64,000 nucleotides of DNA from JAHJDS01 sp964569795 (GTDB lineage: Bacteria > Desulfobacterota > Desulfarculia > Desulfarculales > JAHJDS01): NCBI GenBank assembly GCA_964569795.1, contig CAZMVB010000015.1, positions 38,756 to 102,755 on the forward strand, written 5' to 3'. The translations under genes were made by a program, and so were the position numbers. Positions 8,048-15,770 of the stretch are shown in pieces (within the stretch, counting starts at the first letter, position 1; the number at the start of each line of letters is the position of its first letter). The notes beneath the pieces were generated by a model, which saw only the letters and a program-made list of their open reading frames with translations, was not told the DNA's origin and ran no database searches.

Positions 8048-9265
8048 TTAGAGTTGGCAGCACTCGTTCATGATCCGCCGGACATCGTCGCCGGTTATGT
8101 CACGGGGGTTGGCCTCCCGGGACAGGTCGTTCAGGCACCACTTGACCGTGTGTTCGATGTCGTCTTGGCTGAAATCGAACTGGCTCAGGCCGATCTCGGT
8201 GATCCCGACGTCGTTGCGCAGGCGCTCGATGGCCTCCAGCGTCCTGTCCGCGGCGTCAACGGGATGCAGGTGCTTGACGTCCAGGCCCATGGCCAGGCCG
8301 ATCTCCTGGAACCGCTCGGGACAGGCCACCACGTTGAACTTCTCGACCGGGATCATCATCAGGGCGTTGGCGTACCCGTGATGCAGATCCTTGAGGACCG
8401 AGACCATGTGGGCCAGGCCGTGGACCATGCCCATGCCGCCGCCCATGTTGTAGGCCATGGAGGCGATGAACTGGGCCCAGGCCATGTTTTCGATGGCCAC
8501 GTCGTTCCTGGGGTTGGCGTAGGCCTGGCGGAGGTTCTCGCTCAAGAGCTTGATCGCCCGCAGACCGGCGGCATGGGACACCGGCAGGTTGAGCCGGCCG
8601 ATGAAGGGTTCCATGGCGTGGCAGAAGGCGTCCATCCCCGACCAGCCCACCAGCTTCGGCGGCTGGAGACGCATGAACAACGGGTCGCAGATACCCACCG
8701 AGGGGCCGACGCCGGGGACGACCAGGATCAGCTTGTAGCGCCACTCCGTGTCGTTGATGATGGCGAAGGCCGTGGCCTCGGCGCCGGTGCCGGTGGTGGT
8801 GTTGATCGCCACGTGGGGGATGTTGACGATCTTGTAGGTGGGGATGCGCTCGGTATAGTGAGGCTCCAAAAAGGCACAGAAATCGCGCAGGCTGGTGTCC
8901 GGACCGTCATTGGTGACCATGATCCGGATGCCCTTGCCCGCGTCGTGGGCGCTCCCGCCGCCGACGCTGACAATGCCGTCGCACCCCGCCTCGAGATAGA
9001 CCTTGGTGCCCTCGACGCACTCGTGGTCCTTGGGGTTGGAGGTGACGCCCTCGAACTTGGTCACGGTCACGCCGGCGTGCTTGAGGACACCCTCGACTTC
9101 CTCGACGATGCCGGTCCCCTTCAGGCCGGTGGTCACCAACAGGGCGTGGGTGATGCCGTTCACGCCGCATTCCTCGCCGGCCATCTGGTGGGCCCCCCAA
9201 CCCACAATGCCGCGGGAATGCTGATGCACGTACAGCAGGGGAAATTCCTTCCGTTCCATTTCCAT
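8048..9265 (-). CDS. Iron-containing alcohol dehydrogenase, mycofactocin-associated (NDMA-dependent methanol dehydrogenase-like)
   Basis: 405 residues of the Fe-ADH superfamily. Seen: GGGSAHDAGKGI for the nucleotide phosphates, TTGTGAEATAFAI, and the metal site residues in GMDAFCHAME and in HGLAHMV...HHGYANA. It should oxidise an alcohol to an aldehyde with tightly bound NAD, a nicotinoprotein behaviour known for mycofactocin-partner members of this family; mftABC follow directly. The start has three nearby ATGs; the ATG at 9265 has the best spacing from AGGGAG, while the one at 9271 touches it. Substrate is unknown; the LIV-type importer upstream in the same operon may bring in the compound or its precursor. 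Confidence 0.88.
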   Translation of the reverse strand: MEMERKEFPLLYVHQHSRGIVGWGAHQMAGEECGVNGITHALLVTTGLKGTGIVEEVEGVLKHAGVTVTKFEGVTSNPKDHECVEGTKVYLEAGCDGIVSVGGGSAHDAGKGIRIMVTNDGPDTSLRDFCAFLEPHYTERIPTYKIVNIPHVAINTTTGTGAEATAFAIINDTEWRYKLILVVPGVGPSVGICDPLFMRLQPPKLVGWSGMDAFCHAMEPFIGRLNLPVSHAAGLRAIKLLSENLRQAYANPRNDVAIENMAWAQFIASMAYNMGGGMGMVHGLAHMVSVLKDLHHGYANALMMIPVEKFNVVACPERFQEIGLAMGLDVKHLHPVDAADRTLEAIERLRNDVGITEIGLSQFDFSQDDIEHTVKWCLNDLSREANPRDITGDDVRRIMNECCQL

Positions 9266-9340
9266 ACACATTCTCCCTTGCAGGCGTTTCGACGAGTCAT
9301 CGCCGGACGGTTCGGCGCTCGGCCTCCCGTCCGGACTCGT

Positions 9341-10564
9341 CTACTTGCGCTTGTTCCACGGCGGAGCCAGTCTGAGTTTCCACTTGGCCTGCTTGAAGGG
9401 GTAGACCATGCTCTGTTTGCCTTTCCACCACTGGGAGGCGGTGCTGATGAAGAGCGCCACGCCGTTGGGCTGGTACTTGATCGGTCCCATGACGGTATGG
9501 AACTTGTACTTCAAGACCGCCTGGCGGACCTTGGCCCCGTCCAGGGTCCCCGCCTTCTCGATGGCCTGCCACAGGATCTGGCAGAGGGCGTACAGGGCGC
9601 CCACCGAGACCGAGTATTTCTTGAAGTGCTTGTAGTAGAGCTGGCCCAGCCGCTTGGCCCCGGGATAGGGGTAGTCCATGGACCAGAACCCGTCACACAG
9701 GATGTAATTGGCATCCTTCCCCAGGGCCTTCCAAAACTCACCGGCCCAGGTGCCCTTCCAGCCGTGCAGGTAGGGCACGCTGAAATTGTTGGCCTTCATC
9801 TGGCGGATGAAGGTGATGCAGTCGGTATCCGAGGTGAAGATGAGGATGGCGTCCACGCCCCGCTTCTTGGCCTTCAATATCTGCGAGGAATAGTCCTTGG
9901 CGCCCACGGCCAGCGGTTCGTCCAGGACAAAGTGGTAGCCGAACTTCTTGGCGATCGCCCGGAACAGGCCGGCAAAGGCGCGTCCGTCGAAGGTGTCCTC
10001 CATCAAAAGGGCCGGTCTCTTGGGACGCTTGTTCTTGGGCAGGGATTGCCACAGCTGGAACGGCACCGAACAGGCCTGTTTCAGATCGAAGAACAGAAGC
10101 GTGGACCACTTGAAATGCCGGGCCAGCCATGGCGGAACGAGGCAGATCGAGGTGTGGTAGTAGCGCTTATACTTCTCGGCGGTGATGCAGCCCGGGATGA
10201 CCCCGAAGGGCGCGGCAAAACCGCCCAGCAGCAAGTCGACCTTGTGAACCTTGATCAGCCTCTCGACCGCCCGGGCCGCCTTGCCGGGGTTGGACGAATC
10301 ATCCTCCACGATCAGCTTGACCGGGAGCTTCTTGCCGTATTTCTTGACATAGATGCCCCCCCGGGCGTTGACGTCCTTGACCGCCTGCTCATAGGCCCAC
10401 TTCTGTTCACGCCCCGCGCCGGCCAGGATGCCGGTCATCGGGAGGTTGGTCCCGATGAGGATGTACTTTTTCGCCATGACCGGGGATGGCAGGCCCGCCG
10501 TCAGGCTGATGGCGACCACCGCCACCAACAGGGCCGGCCAAAATTTACCAATCGTTCGTCCCAT
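9341..10564 (-). CDS. LIV-type ABC transporter periplasmic substrate-binding protein (importer 1)
   Basis: 407 residues with a signal peptide (hydrophobic core about 11-25, cleavage near PVMA-K). The rest is a periplasmic binding protein type 1 fold: IGTNLPMTG near the N-terminus, the VNARGGI helix, and alternating lobes. It resembles the binding protein at 33903-35177, sharing the stretch VNARGGIYVKKYGKKLPVK almost exactly, so the two are paralogues of one subfamily. It delivers its ligand to the permeases encoded upstream (livH, livM). Members of this family in anaerobes often bind aromatic acids, amides or short acids rather than amino acids, so the ligand is open. Confidence 0.88.
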   Translation of the reverse strand: MGRTIGKFWPALLVAVVAISLTAGLPSPVMAKKYILIGTNLPMTGILAGAGREQKWAYEQAVKDVNARGGIYVKKYGKKLPVKLIVEDDSSNPGKAARAVERLIKVHKVDLLLGGFAAPFGVIPGCITAEKYKRYYHTSICLVPPWLARHFKWSTLLFFDLKQACSVPFQLWQSLPKNKRPKRPALLMEDTFDGRAFAGLFRAIAKKFGYHFVLDEPLAVGAKDYSSQILKAKKRGVDAILIFTSDTDCITFIRQMKANNFSVPYLHGWKGTWAGEFWKALGKDANYILCDGFWSMDYPYPGAKRLGQLYYKHFKKYSVSVGALYALCQILWQAIEKAGTLDGAKVRQAVLKYKFHTVMGPIKYQPNGVALFISTASQWWKGKQSMVYPFKQAKWKLRLAPPWNKRK

Positions 10565-10624
10565 TTCTTCCCTCCCTGAAACTATGGGTTTGTCATGCGG
10601 CCGAATCCGATCCGGCCGCCGTCG

Positions 10625-11617
10625 TCACGACCGCTGGTCACCCGACGTGGTTGACAGGCGTCTGCTCAAAAGCCGCGAGGGGTGCTTGTTTATCAGGCTC
10701 GTCAGGCCGCGCGGCAACCATATGGCGAAGAAAATGATGAACGCGCCGGAGAAGAGAGGATGGATTCGCGGCAGGTAGAGGCTGGTGATCTGGAAAAGCC
10801 CGGCCAGCAAAAACGAGCCCAGGATGGGGCCGTGCAGGGTGCCGGCCCCGCCGACGATGCACATCAGCAGCGGAAACAGACACCACTGCAGACCCAAGAC
10901 ATCGTCCGGCATGATCTGAAACGTGTTGTAGGCATAAAGGCATCCGGCCAGCCCGGTCAGCGCTCCGCTGATCGCCAGGGACAGGATCTTGTATCGAAGG
11001 ACCGGCACCCCGCAGACCGAGGCCGCCTGCTCGTCATCCCGGATGCTGATGAGGGCCAGGCCGAACCTGGTGCGCAGAAGGCCCCACAAGACCAGGGTCG
11101 AGCCCACGGCCAGAACCAGGCCGAGGTAGTAGTAGGGGGTCAAGGAAGAATATGAACCGGACGGCAATAACAGGCCGGTGGCCCCGCCGGTGACCCGGCC
11201 GCCCTGGGTGACAATCACCCGCATGATCTCGCCCAGGCCGAGCGTGCCCAGGGCGAAGTAGTCTCCCCGCAGCTTGGACAGCAGGGGGATCCCGATCAAC
11301 ACCGCCAGGACGGCCGCCGCCAGGGCGGCGAAGACAAAGGCCAGGGGGTCCAGAAAACCGGTTACGCCGGCCATCCAGGAAATACCCATGGCATAGGCCC
11401 CGGTCCCGAAGAAGGCGTGCTGGCCCAGGGACACTTGACCGGTGTAACCGGCGATCAGGTTCCAGGCCTGGGCGATGGTCACGTACAAGAAGGCCTGAAA
11501 GAGAAAGGTGATGGCGTAGGAAGACTCGACGTTGACGGTCATCGGGAAGATGACGAGGAAGGCCAACAGGATGATCGATCCCAACCACTTCCACTTGAGA
11601 AAACGTCTATACACCAC
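10625..11617 (-). CDS. livM: LIV-type ABC transporter permease LivM (importer 1)
   Basis: 330 residues, about eight to ten hydrophobic helices. It contains the family stretch AQAWNLIAGYTGQVSLGQHAFFGTG-like near residue 50 and the cytoplasmic coupling loop RTRFGLALISIRDDEQAASVCGV near 190, ending with FRLPRGLT-like permease tail. It starts at GTG, seven bases after livH. Forms the heteromeric membrane channel with LivH, powered by LivF and LivG. The C-terminus carries a polar tail of about 20 residues. Confidence 0.9.
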   Translation of the reverse strand: MVYRRFLKWKWLGSIILLAFLVIFPMTVNVESSYAITFLFQAFLYVTIAQAWNLIAGYTGQVSLGQHAFFGTGAYAMGISWMAGVTGFLDPLAFVFAALAAAVLAVLIGIPLLSKLRGDYFALGTLGLGEIMRVIVTQGGRVTGGATGLLLPSGSYSSLTPYYYLGLVLAVGSTLVLWGLLRTRFGLALISIRDDEQAASVCGVPVLRYKILSLAISGALTGLAGCLYAYNTFQIMPDDVLGLQWCLFPLLMCIVGGAGTLHGPILGSFLLAGLFQITSLYLPRIHPLFSGAFIIFFAIWLPRGLTSLINKHPSRLLSRRLSTTSGDQRS

Positions 11618-11624
11618 GCCGGCC

Positions 11625-12506
11625 TCACACGTTTCGAATTTGTTTGACGAAAAGGCCTTGGGGTCGGAACATCAGGACCAGCAGGAAGGCGCTGTAAGAA
11701 ACGGCATCGGCCCAGACGCCGCTGAACAGGTAAGACCCCACCGATTCCAGCACCCCCAACAGAATGCCTCCCGCCAGGGCCCCGAAGACGGATCCGATCC
11801 CGCCCAGGGCCACGGCGATGAGCGCCTTGAGGCTGAACAGAAATCCGAAGTGGGGGTCAAAAGGGTAAACCGCCGCGGTGGCCGTTCCGGCCAGGCCGGC
11901 CAGGCCGATGCCGATGCCAAAGGTGATCGCCCGGACCTTGTTGGGGCTGACGCCCATCAGCATGGCCGCCTCCTCGTCCTCGGTCGCCGCGCGCACCGCC
12001 TTGCCGGTCAGGGTGGTCCGCAGCCAGAGGCTCAGTCCGGTCGTGGCCGCCAGGGCCAGCCCGAACACCACCAGGCGCATCACGGAGATCTGAAGCCCCC
12101 AGAGCGGCAATCCGGCCCCGGTGTACGAGGCGCGCACCGCCCGGGTGTCGGGTGTGAACAGGACGGACATCAGGTTTTCCAAAAGGATCATCAGGCCGAA
12201 GGCGATCAACAGGGGCGCGTCCTTGCCGGTGCCGGCCACCTGCCGGAACAGGGCGAGGTAGAGCCCGAGGCCCAGGACCATGAAACCGGGCAGGACCACG
12301 ACCAAGGTCAAAAAGGGGTCCATCCCGGCCAGGGTGAACAGATAATAGGTGCCGTAGGAGGCCAGGATCATCATCGCCCCCTGGGCAATGAACAGGATCT
12401 CCATGGAGCCGAAGATCAGCGACAGACCGATGGCCGCCACCCCGTACATCGAGCCGAACAGGACGCCGTTGATCAGCAGTTGAAAAAACACTCCGACATT
12501 GCTCAT
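11625..12506 (-). CDS. livH: LIV-type ABC transporter permease LivH (importer 1)
   Basis: 293 residues, very hydrophobic. Family features: LLINGVLFGSMYGVAAIGLSLIFG at the N-terminus, the coupling loop with AVRAATEDEEAAMLMGVSPNKV around 165-185, and the closing GVLESVGSYLF and MFRPQGLF motifs. The start codon overlaps the livF stop by ATGA, implying translational coupling. Partner of LivM. Confidence 0.92.
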   Translation of the reverse strand: MSNVGVFFQLLINGVLFGSMYGVAAIGLSLIFGSMEILFIAQGAMMILASYGTYYLFTLAGMDPFLTLVVVLPGFMVLGLGLYLALFRQVAGTGKDAPLLIAFGLMILLENLMSVLFTPDTRAVRASYTGAGLPLWGLQISVMRLVVFGLALAATTGLSLWLRTTLTGKAVRAATEDEEAAMLMGVSPNKVRAITFGIGIGLAGLAGTATAAVYPFDPHFGFLFSLKALIAVALGGIGSVFGALAGGILLGVLESVGSYLFSGVWADAVSYSAFLLVLMFRPQGLFVKQIRNV

Positions 12507-13222
12507 AGGGCCACGCCCCTGATCCCCAGAAACGCCTCCCGGACCTCTTGATCGGCCAGAAGCTCTTTGCTGGAACCGTGCAAGGTTACCTGTCCGGTGT
12601 TGATGACATAGCCCGCGTCGGACAGTTCCAGACTGCGACGCACGTTCTGCTCCACCAGCAGGATCGTGACCCCCTGGTCCCGGAGGGTGGCGACCACCTG
12701 GAACATCATCTTCACCACCAGGGGGGCCAACCCCAGGCTGGGCTCGTCGAGCATCAACAGCTTCGGCTGGCTCATCAGCGCCCGCCCGATGGCCAACATC
12801 TGCTGCTGCCCGCCGGAAAGCACTCCGGCCGGTTCGCGGAGGCGTTGATGAAGCGCCGGGAAAAGGGCCAGCACCCGGTCGAGCGATTCCCTGAACCCGG
12901 GACGAGACCGGCGGGCGTAAGCGCCCATCTCCAGGTTCTCCCGAACCGTCATCCGGGTGAAGAGTCGGCGATCCTCGGGGACCATGGAGATGCCCAGATC
13001 GACGATGGCCTGGGGCGAAAGGGCGCTGATGTCCTGACCTTGGTATTCGATCGTCCCGGACCGGGGCCTGATCAGACCGGCCACGGTTTTCAGAGCGGTG
13101 CTCTTGCCTGCCCCGTTGGCCCCGATCAGGGCCACAATGGAACCGGGCTCCACCGCCAGCGACACGTCCGACAGGGCCTGGGCGTCACCGTAATAGACCT
13201 CCAAATTCTCAAGGCGGAGCAT
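12503..13222 (-). CDS. livF: LIV-type ABC transporter ATPase LivF (importer 1)
   Basis: 239 residues. Walker A GANGAGKST near 35, Q-loop region with MVPEDRRLFTRMTV, ABC signature LSGGQQQ near 137, Walker B KLLMLDEPSLGLAP, switch His replaced by Gln in LLVEQNV as usual for LivF. The start overlaps the livG stop by one base. It pairs with LivG to power import. Confidence 0.93.
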   Translation of the reverse strand: MLRLENLEVYYGDAQALSDVSLAVEPGSIVALIGANGAGKSTALKTVAGLIRPRSGTIEYQGQDISALSPQAIVDLGISMVPEDRRLFTRMTVRENLEMGAYARRSRPGFRESLDRVLALFPALHQRLREPAGVLSGGQQQMLAIGRALMSQPKLLMLDEPSLGLAPLVVKMMFQVVATLRDQGVTILLVEQNVRRSLELSDAGYVINTGQVTLHGSSKELLADQEVREAFLGIRGVAL

Positions 13223-13953
13223 CAGTCCTCATCCTCACCCAGGTAGGCCTCGATGACGCGCCGATCGGCGGCCACCTCCCTGGGGACGCCGTCGGCGATC
13301 TTGTGGCCGTAGTTGATGACAATGATCCGGTCACATAGTTCGAACACGGCGGCCATCTTGTGTTCGACCCAGAAGACGGCCATGCCCGTGTCATGGCGTA
13401 TGCGCCGGATCATCTCCAGCATGGACCGGGATTCGGCGCTGTTCAGGCCGGCCATCGGTTCGTCCAACAACAACACGATCGGGCCGGCGGCCAAGGCCCG
13501 ACCGACCTCCACCAGCCGGCGCTGGACGAAGTTCAACCGCTCGGCGACAACGTCCTTTACCGGGAGCAAATCGACCAGGTCCAGACACTTCATGGCATCC
13601 AGGGTCTTGTGACCGCCCCTTATTCGGGAGCGGCCGAACTTGGCGCCAACCTGGATGTTTTCAAAGGCGGTCAGGCTGGGAAAGACCTTCACCTTCTGGA
13701 AAGTGCGGGCGATGCCGAGGTGGCAAATTTTGTGGGAGGACATGCGGGTTATGTCCCGGCCCTGGAGGCGGACGGTACCAGTGTTGGCCCGGTACACGCC
13801 CATGACGATATTGAAAAGAGTGGATTTTCCAGCCCCGTTGGGGCCGATGAGGCCGACTATTTCGCCGGGATCCACCTTGGCACTGACACTGCTGAGGACC
13901 TGCAGTCCACCGAAAGACTTATTGACATTCTCGAGTGCCAAAAGCCCGGCCAT
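13222..13953 (-). CDS. livG: LIV-type ABC transporter ATPase LivG (importer 1); first gene of the mycofactocin operon
   Basis: 243 residues. Walker A GPNGAGKST, the LivG mark GIARTFQKVKVFPSLT, Walker B VLLLDEPMAGLN and switch VEHKM. The ABC signature is changed to LNFVQRR in place of LS-GGQ; the same drift is present in the LivG at 37091. The start has AGGAG eight bases upstream. Being first behind the sigma-54 promoter at 14044-14060, it is the probable lead gene of a minus-strand operon that reaches the window edge. Confidence 0.9.
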   Translation of the reverse strand: MAGLLALENVNKSFGGLQVLSSVSAKVDPGEIVGLIGPNGAGKSTLFNIVMGVYRANTGTVRLQGRDITRMSSHKICHLGIARTFQKVKVFPSLTAFENIQVGAKFGRSRIRGGHKTLDAMKCLDLVDLLPVKDVVAERLNFVQRRLVEVGRALAAGPIVLLLDEPMAGLNSAESRSMLEMIRRIRHDTGMAVFWVEHKMAAVFELCDRIIVINYGHKIADGVPREVAADRRVIEAYLGEDED

Positions 13954-14043
13954 TGAGTCTCCTGAGCCTGATTTCTCGGGTTCGGCCTGATCCGGGTGAG
14001 TATTCCCCCCGACGGTGATGGCCCACCTCCCCGACTCAGCAAT

Positions 14044-14060
14044 AGCGAAAATGGTGCCAA
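14044..14060 (-). promoter_or_regulatory. Candidate sigma-54 (-24/-12) promoter for the livG-to-EMO operon
   Basis: On the minus strand the sequence reads TTGGCACCATTTTCGCT. The -24 element TTGGCAC is perfect, the spacer is right, and the -12 element is TCGC instead of TTGC, so one mismatch. It lies about 90 bases upstream of livG and just downstream of a gene for an NtrC-type activator, which requires such promoters. Confidence 0.6.
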
Positions 14061-14124
14061 GCTACTTATTCCATGTTTTTACAATTAGTTATGTGTCGAA
14101 AGCCTGGAAGTGACCAGGGACGAG

Positions 14125-14141
14125 TGTTACTTTTAGTAACA
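14125..14141. promoter_or_regulatory. Palindrome, candidate activator binding site (UAS 1)
   Basis: TGTTACTTTTAGTAACA is a perfect inverted repeat (7-bp arms, 3-bp centre), about 70-80 bases upstream of the sigma-54 promoter. That distance and symmetry suit an enhancer site for the NtrC-type regulator encoded at 14385-15770. A looser half-site pair is seen near 14301-14316. Confidence 0.5.
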
Positions 14142-14197
14142 TTCTGCCCGACCCCTGCTGGATCGTTTCCCAGGGAGACGGGATCCCCATTTCGGCC

Positions 14198-14212
14198 ATA
14201 ACATCTTGTTAT
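14198..14212. promoter_or_regulatory. Palindrome, candidate activator binding site (UAS 2)
   Basis: ATAACATCTTGTTAT is a perfect inverted repeat (6-bp arms) about 140 bases upstream of the sigma-54 promoter. It shares the AACA/TGTT-containing arms of the palindrome at 14125, as expected for tandem enhancer sites. The rest of the 13954-14384 gap holds no gene that I can see. Confidence 0.45.
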
Positions 14213-14384
14213 TTCTTGCTTAAGGCACGACCAGCCGCGGGTAGGGCCTGCCAGGCCCTGATCTTGATTATCTCCCTGTAATCAAGTCACTAGACGTCAC
14301 GTTACTAATCGTAATTGTGTTTTTGAAGAGTTGTTACTGAAATACCCGTGGTCTGCCATTCAGGAGGCCGTCACGCAAAATTCC

Positions 14385-15770
14385 TTACGGCGCCTGACCT
14401 AAACCAAAGCGCTGCATGCGTTCGTAGAGTGATTTACGGGAAATGCCGAGCGCCTTGGCCGTCAGGGAGCGGTTGCCGTCGAAGAGCTCCAAGGTCTTTT
14501 GAATGAGTTCCTTTTCGACTTGGCGCATCTTCATCCCCCCGTCGGGTAGCCGGCCGATACAACCAGTGAAGCCGGCTTCTTCTGGGCGATAGGCCTGGCG
14601 AATCTTGGCTGACAGGTCCGACAAACCTATCTTGTCGCTTTGCCCCAGGATGACTTGACGATGGATTTCGTTGCTCAGTTCCCTTACGTTGCCGGGCCAA
14701 TCATAGGCCATCAAGGCGTCCAAGGCATCACTGGTCACCCCTATGGGAGGCCGATGGTGCTGTTCGGTGGCGGACTTCAGAAAGTGATCCACCAGCAGGG
14801 GTATGTCTTCCACCCGGTCGCGCAAGGGAGGGATATTGATCTGGATCACCTGGAGTCGAAAATAGAGGTCCGGTAGAAAGCGTCCCGCATTCACCTCTTG
14901 TTCCAGGTCACGGTTGGTGGCGGCGATAACCCGGGTGTCGACTCGGCGCGCGGTGAACGATCCGACCGGTTCGAATGTCTTTTCCTGCAGGAAACGAAGC
15001 AGCTTGGACTGCAGGGTCAGGCTCATGTGCCCCACCTCGTCCAAAAACAACGTGCCCCGGTTGGCCGCCTCCAGCCGTCCGATCCGGTTTGTTTCGGCCC
15101 CGGTGAAGGCTCCCTTGACATAACCGAACAATTCGGACTCCAACAAAGACTCGGACAGGGCCGCGCAGTCGATGCAGATGAAAGGGGCCTCTCTTCGGGA
15201 GCTGTTGTAGTGGATGGCCTTGGTGAACATCTCCTTGCCGGTGCCGGTCTCACCGGTGATCAGGACCGTGGCCTCGGTGGGCGCCACCGCCTGAACAATG
15301 TTGAAAACCTCCTGCATCGGCGGACTCTTGCCCACGATGTTGTGGAAGCCGTAGCGACTGGCAACCTCATACCTGAGGGCGGTCAGTTCGGCCTCCCGTT
15401 CCCTTTCCCGGAGGGCCTTGCTGAGCATCAACAGGAGTTCGTCCGGATTGAGGGGCTTGACCAGGTAATCATAGACCCCCTCCTTCATCGCCTCGACGCT
15501 GGACTCGATGGTGCCGTGGGCGGTCATGATGATCAGCAGCACCCGGGGATCGATGCCCTTCAGTCGGCGGTACAGCTCCAGGCCGTCCATGCCGGGCATC
15601 TTCAGGTCGGCCAACACCATGTCGAACCCCGGGCCCTTGGCGAAGGCCCTTTCCGCCGCGGCGCCGTCGCGGGCGGTGGCCACCTCGTAACCGTCTTCCT
15701 GCAAAAAGGCCTGCAGGGCCTTCAAGGTGCTGACGCTGTCGTCAACCACCAGGATACGGTGCTGACTCAT
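14385..15770 (-). CDS. Sigma-54-dependent response regulator (NtrC family)
   Basis: 461 residues. Receiver domain 1-120 with phospho-acceptor Asp in VLADLKMPGMDG; AAA+ domain about 145-375 with Walker A GETGTGKE, the sigma-54 contact motif GAFTGA, and FLDEVGHM; C-terminal Fis-type helix-turn-helix (about 420-455, LTAKALGISRKSLYERM). It activates sigma-54 RNA polymerase after phosphorylation by the kinase encoded upstream, whose stop codon it overlaps (ATGA). It lies immediately upstream of two palindromes and a sigma-54 promoter, so the livG operon is its likely target. Confidence 0.95.
   Translation of the reverse strand: MSQHRILVVDDSVSTLKALQAFLQEDGYEVATARDGAAAERAFAKGPGFDMVLADLKMPGMDGLELYRRLKGIDPRVLLIIMTAHGTIESSVEAMKEGVYDYLVKPLNPDELLLMLSKALREREREAELTALRYEVASRYGFHNIVGKSPPMQEVFNIVQAVAPTEATVLITGETGTGKEMFTKAIHYNSSRREAPFICIDCAALSESLLESELFGYVKGAFTGAETNRIGRLEAANRGTLFLDEVGHMSLTLQSKLLRFLQEKTFEPVGSFTARRVDTRVIAATNRDLEQEVNAGRFLPDLYFRLQVIQINIPPLRDRVEDIPLLVDHFLKSATEQHHRPPIGVTSDALDALMAYDWPGNVRELSNEIHRQVILGQSDKIGLSDLSAKIRQAYRPEEAGFTGCIGRLPDGGMKMRQVEKELIQKTLELFDGNRSLTAKALGISRKSLYERMQRFGLGQAP

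Noticed and set aside
7994..10579. Long plus-strand open frame (about 860 codons) opposite the alcohol dehydrogenase and binding-protein genes
   Set aside because: Composition is that of an antisense shadow in GC-rich DNA (many His, Gly, Gln, Leu); the minus-strand genes have clear family motifs.
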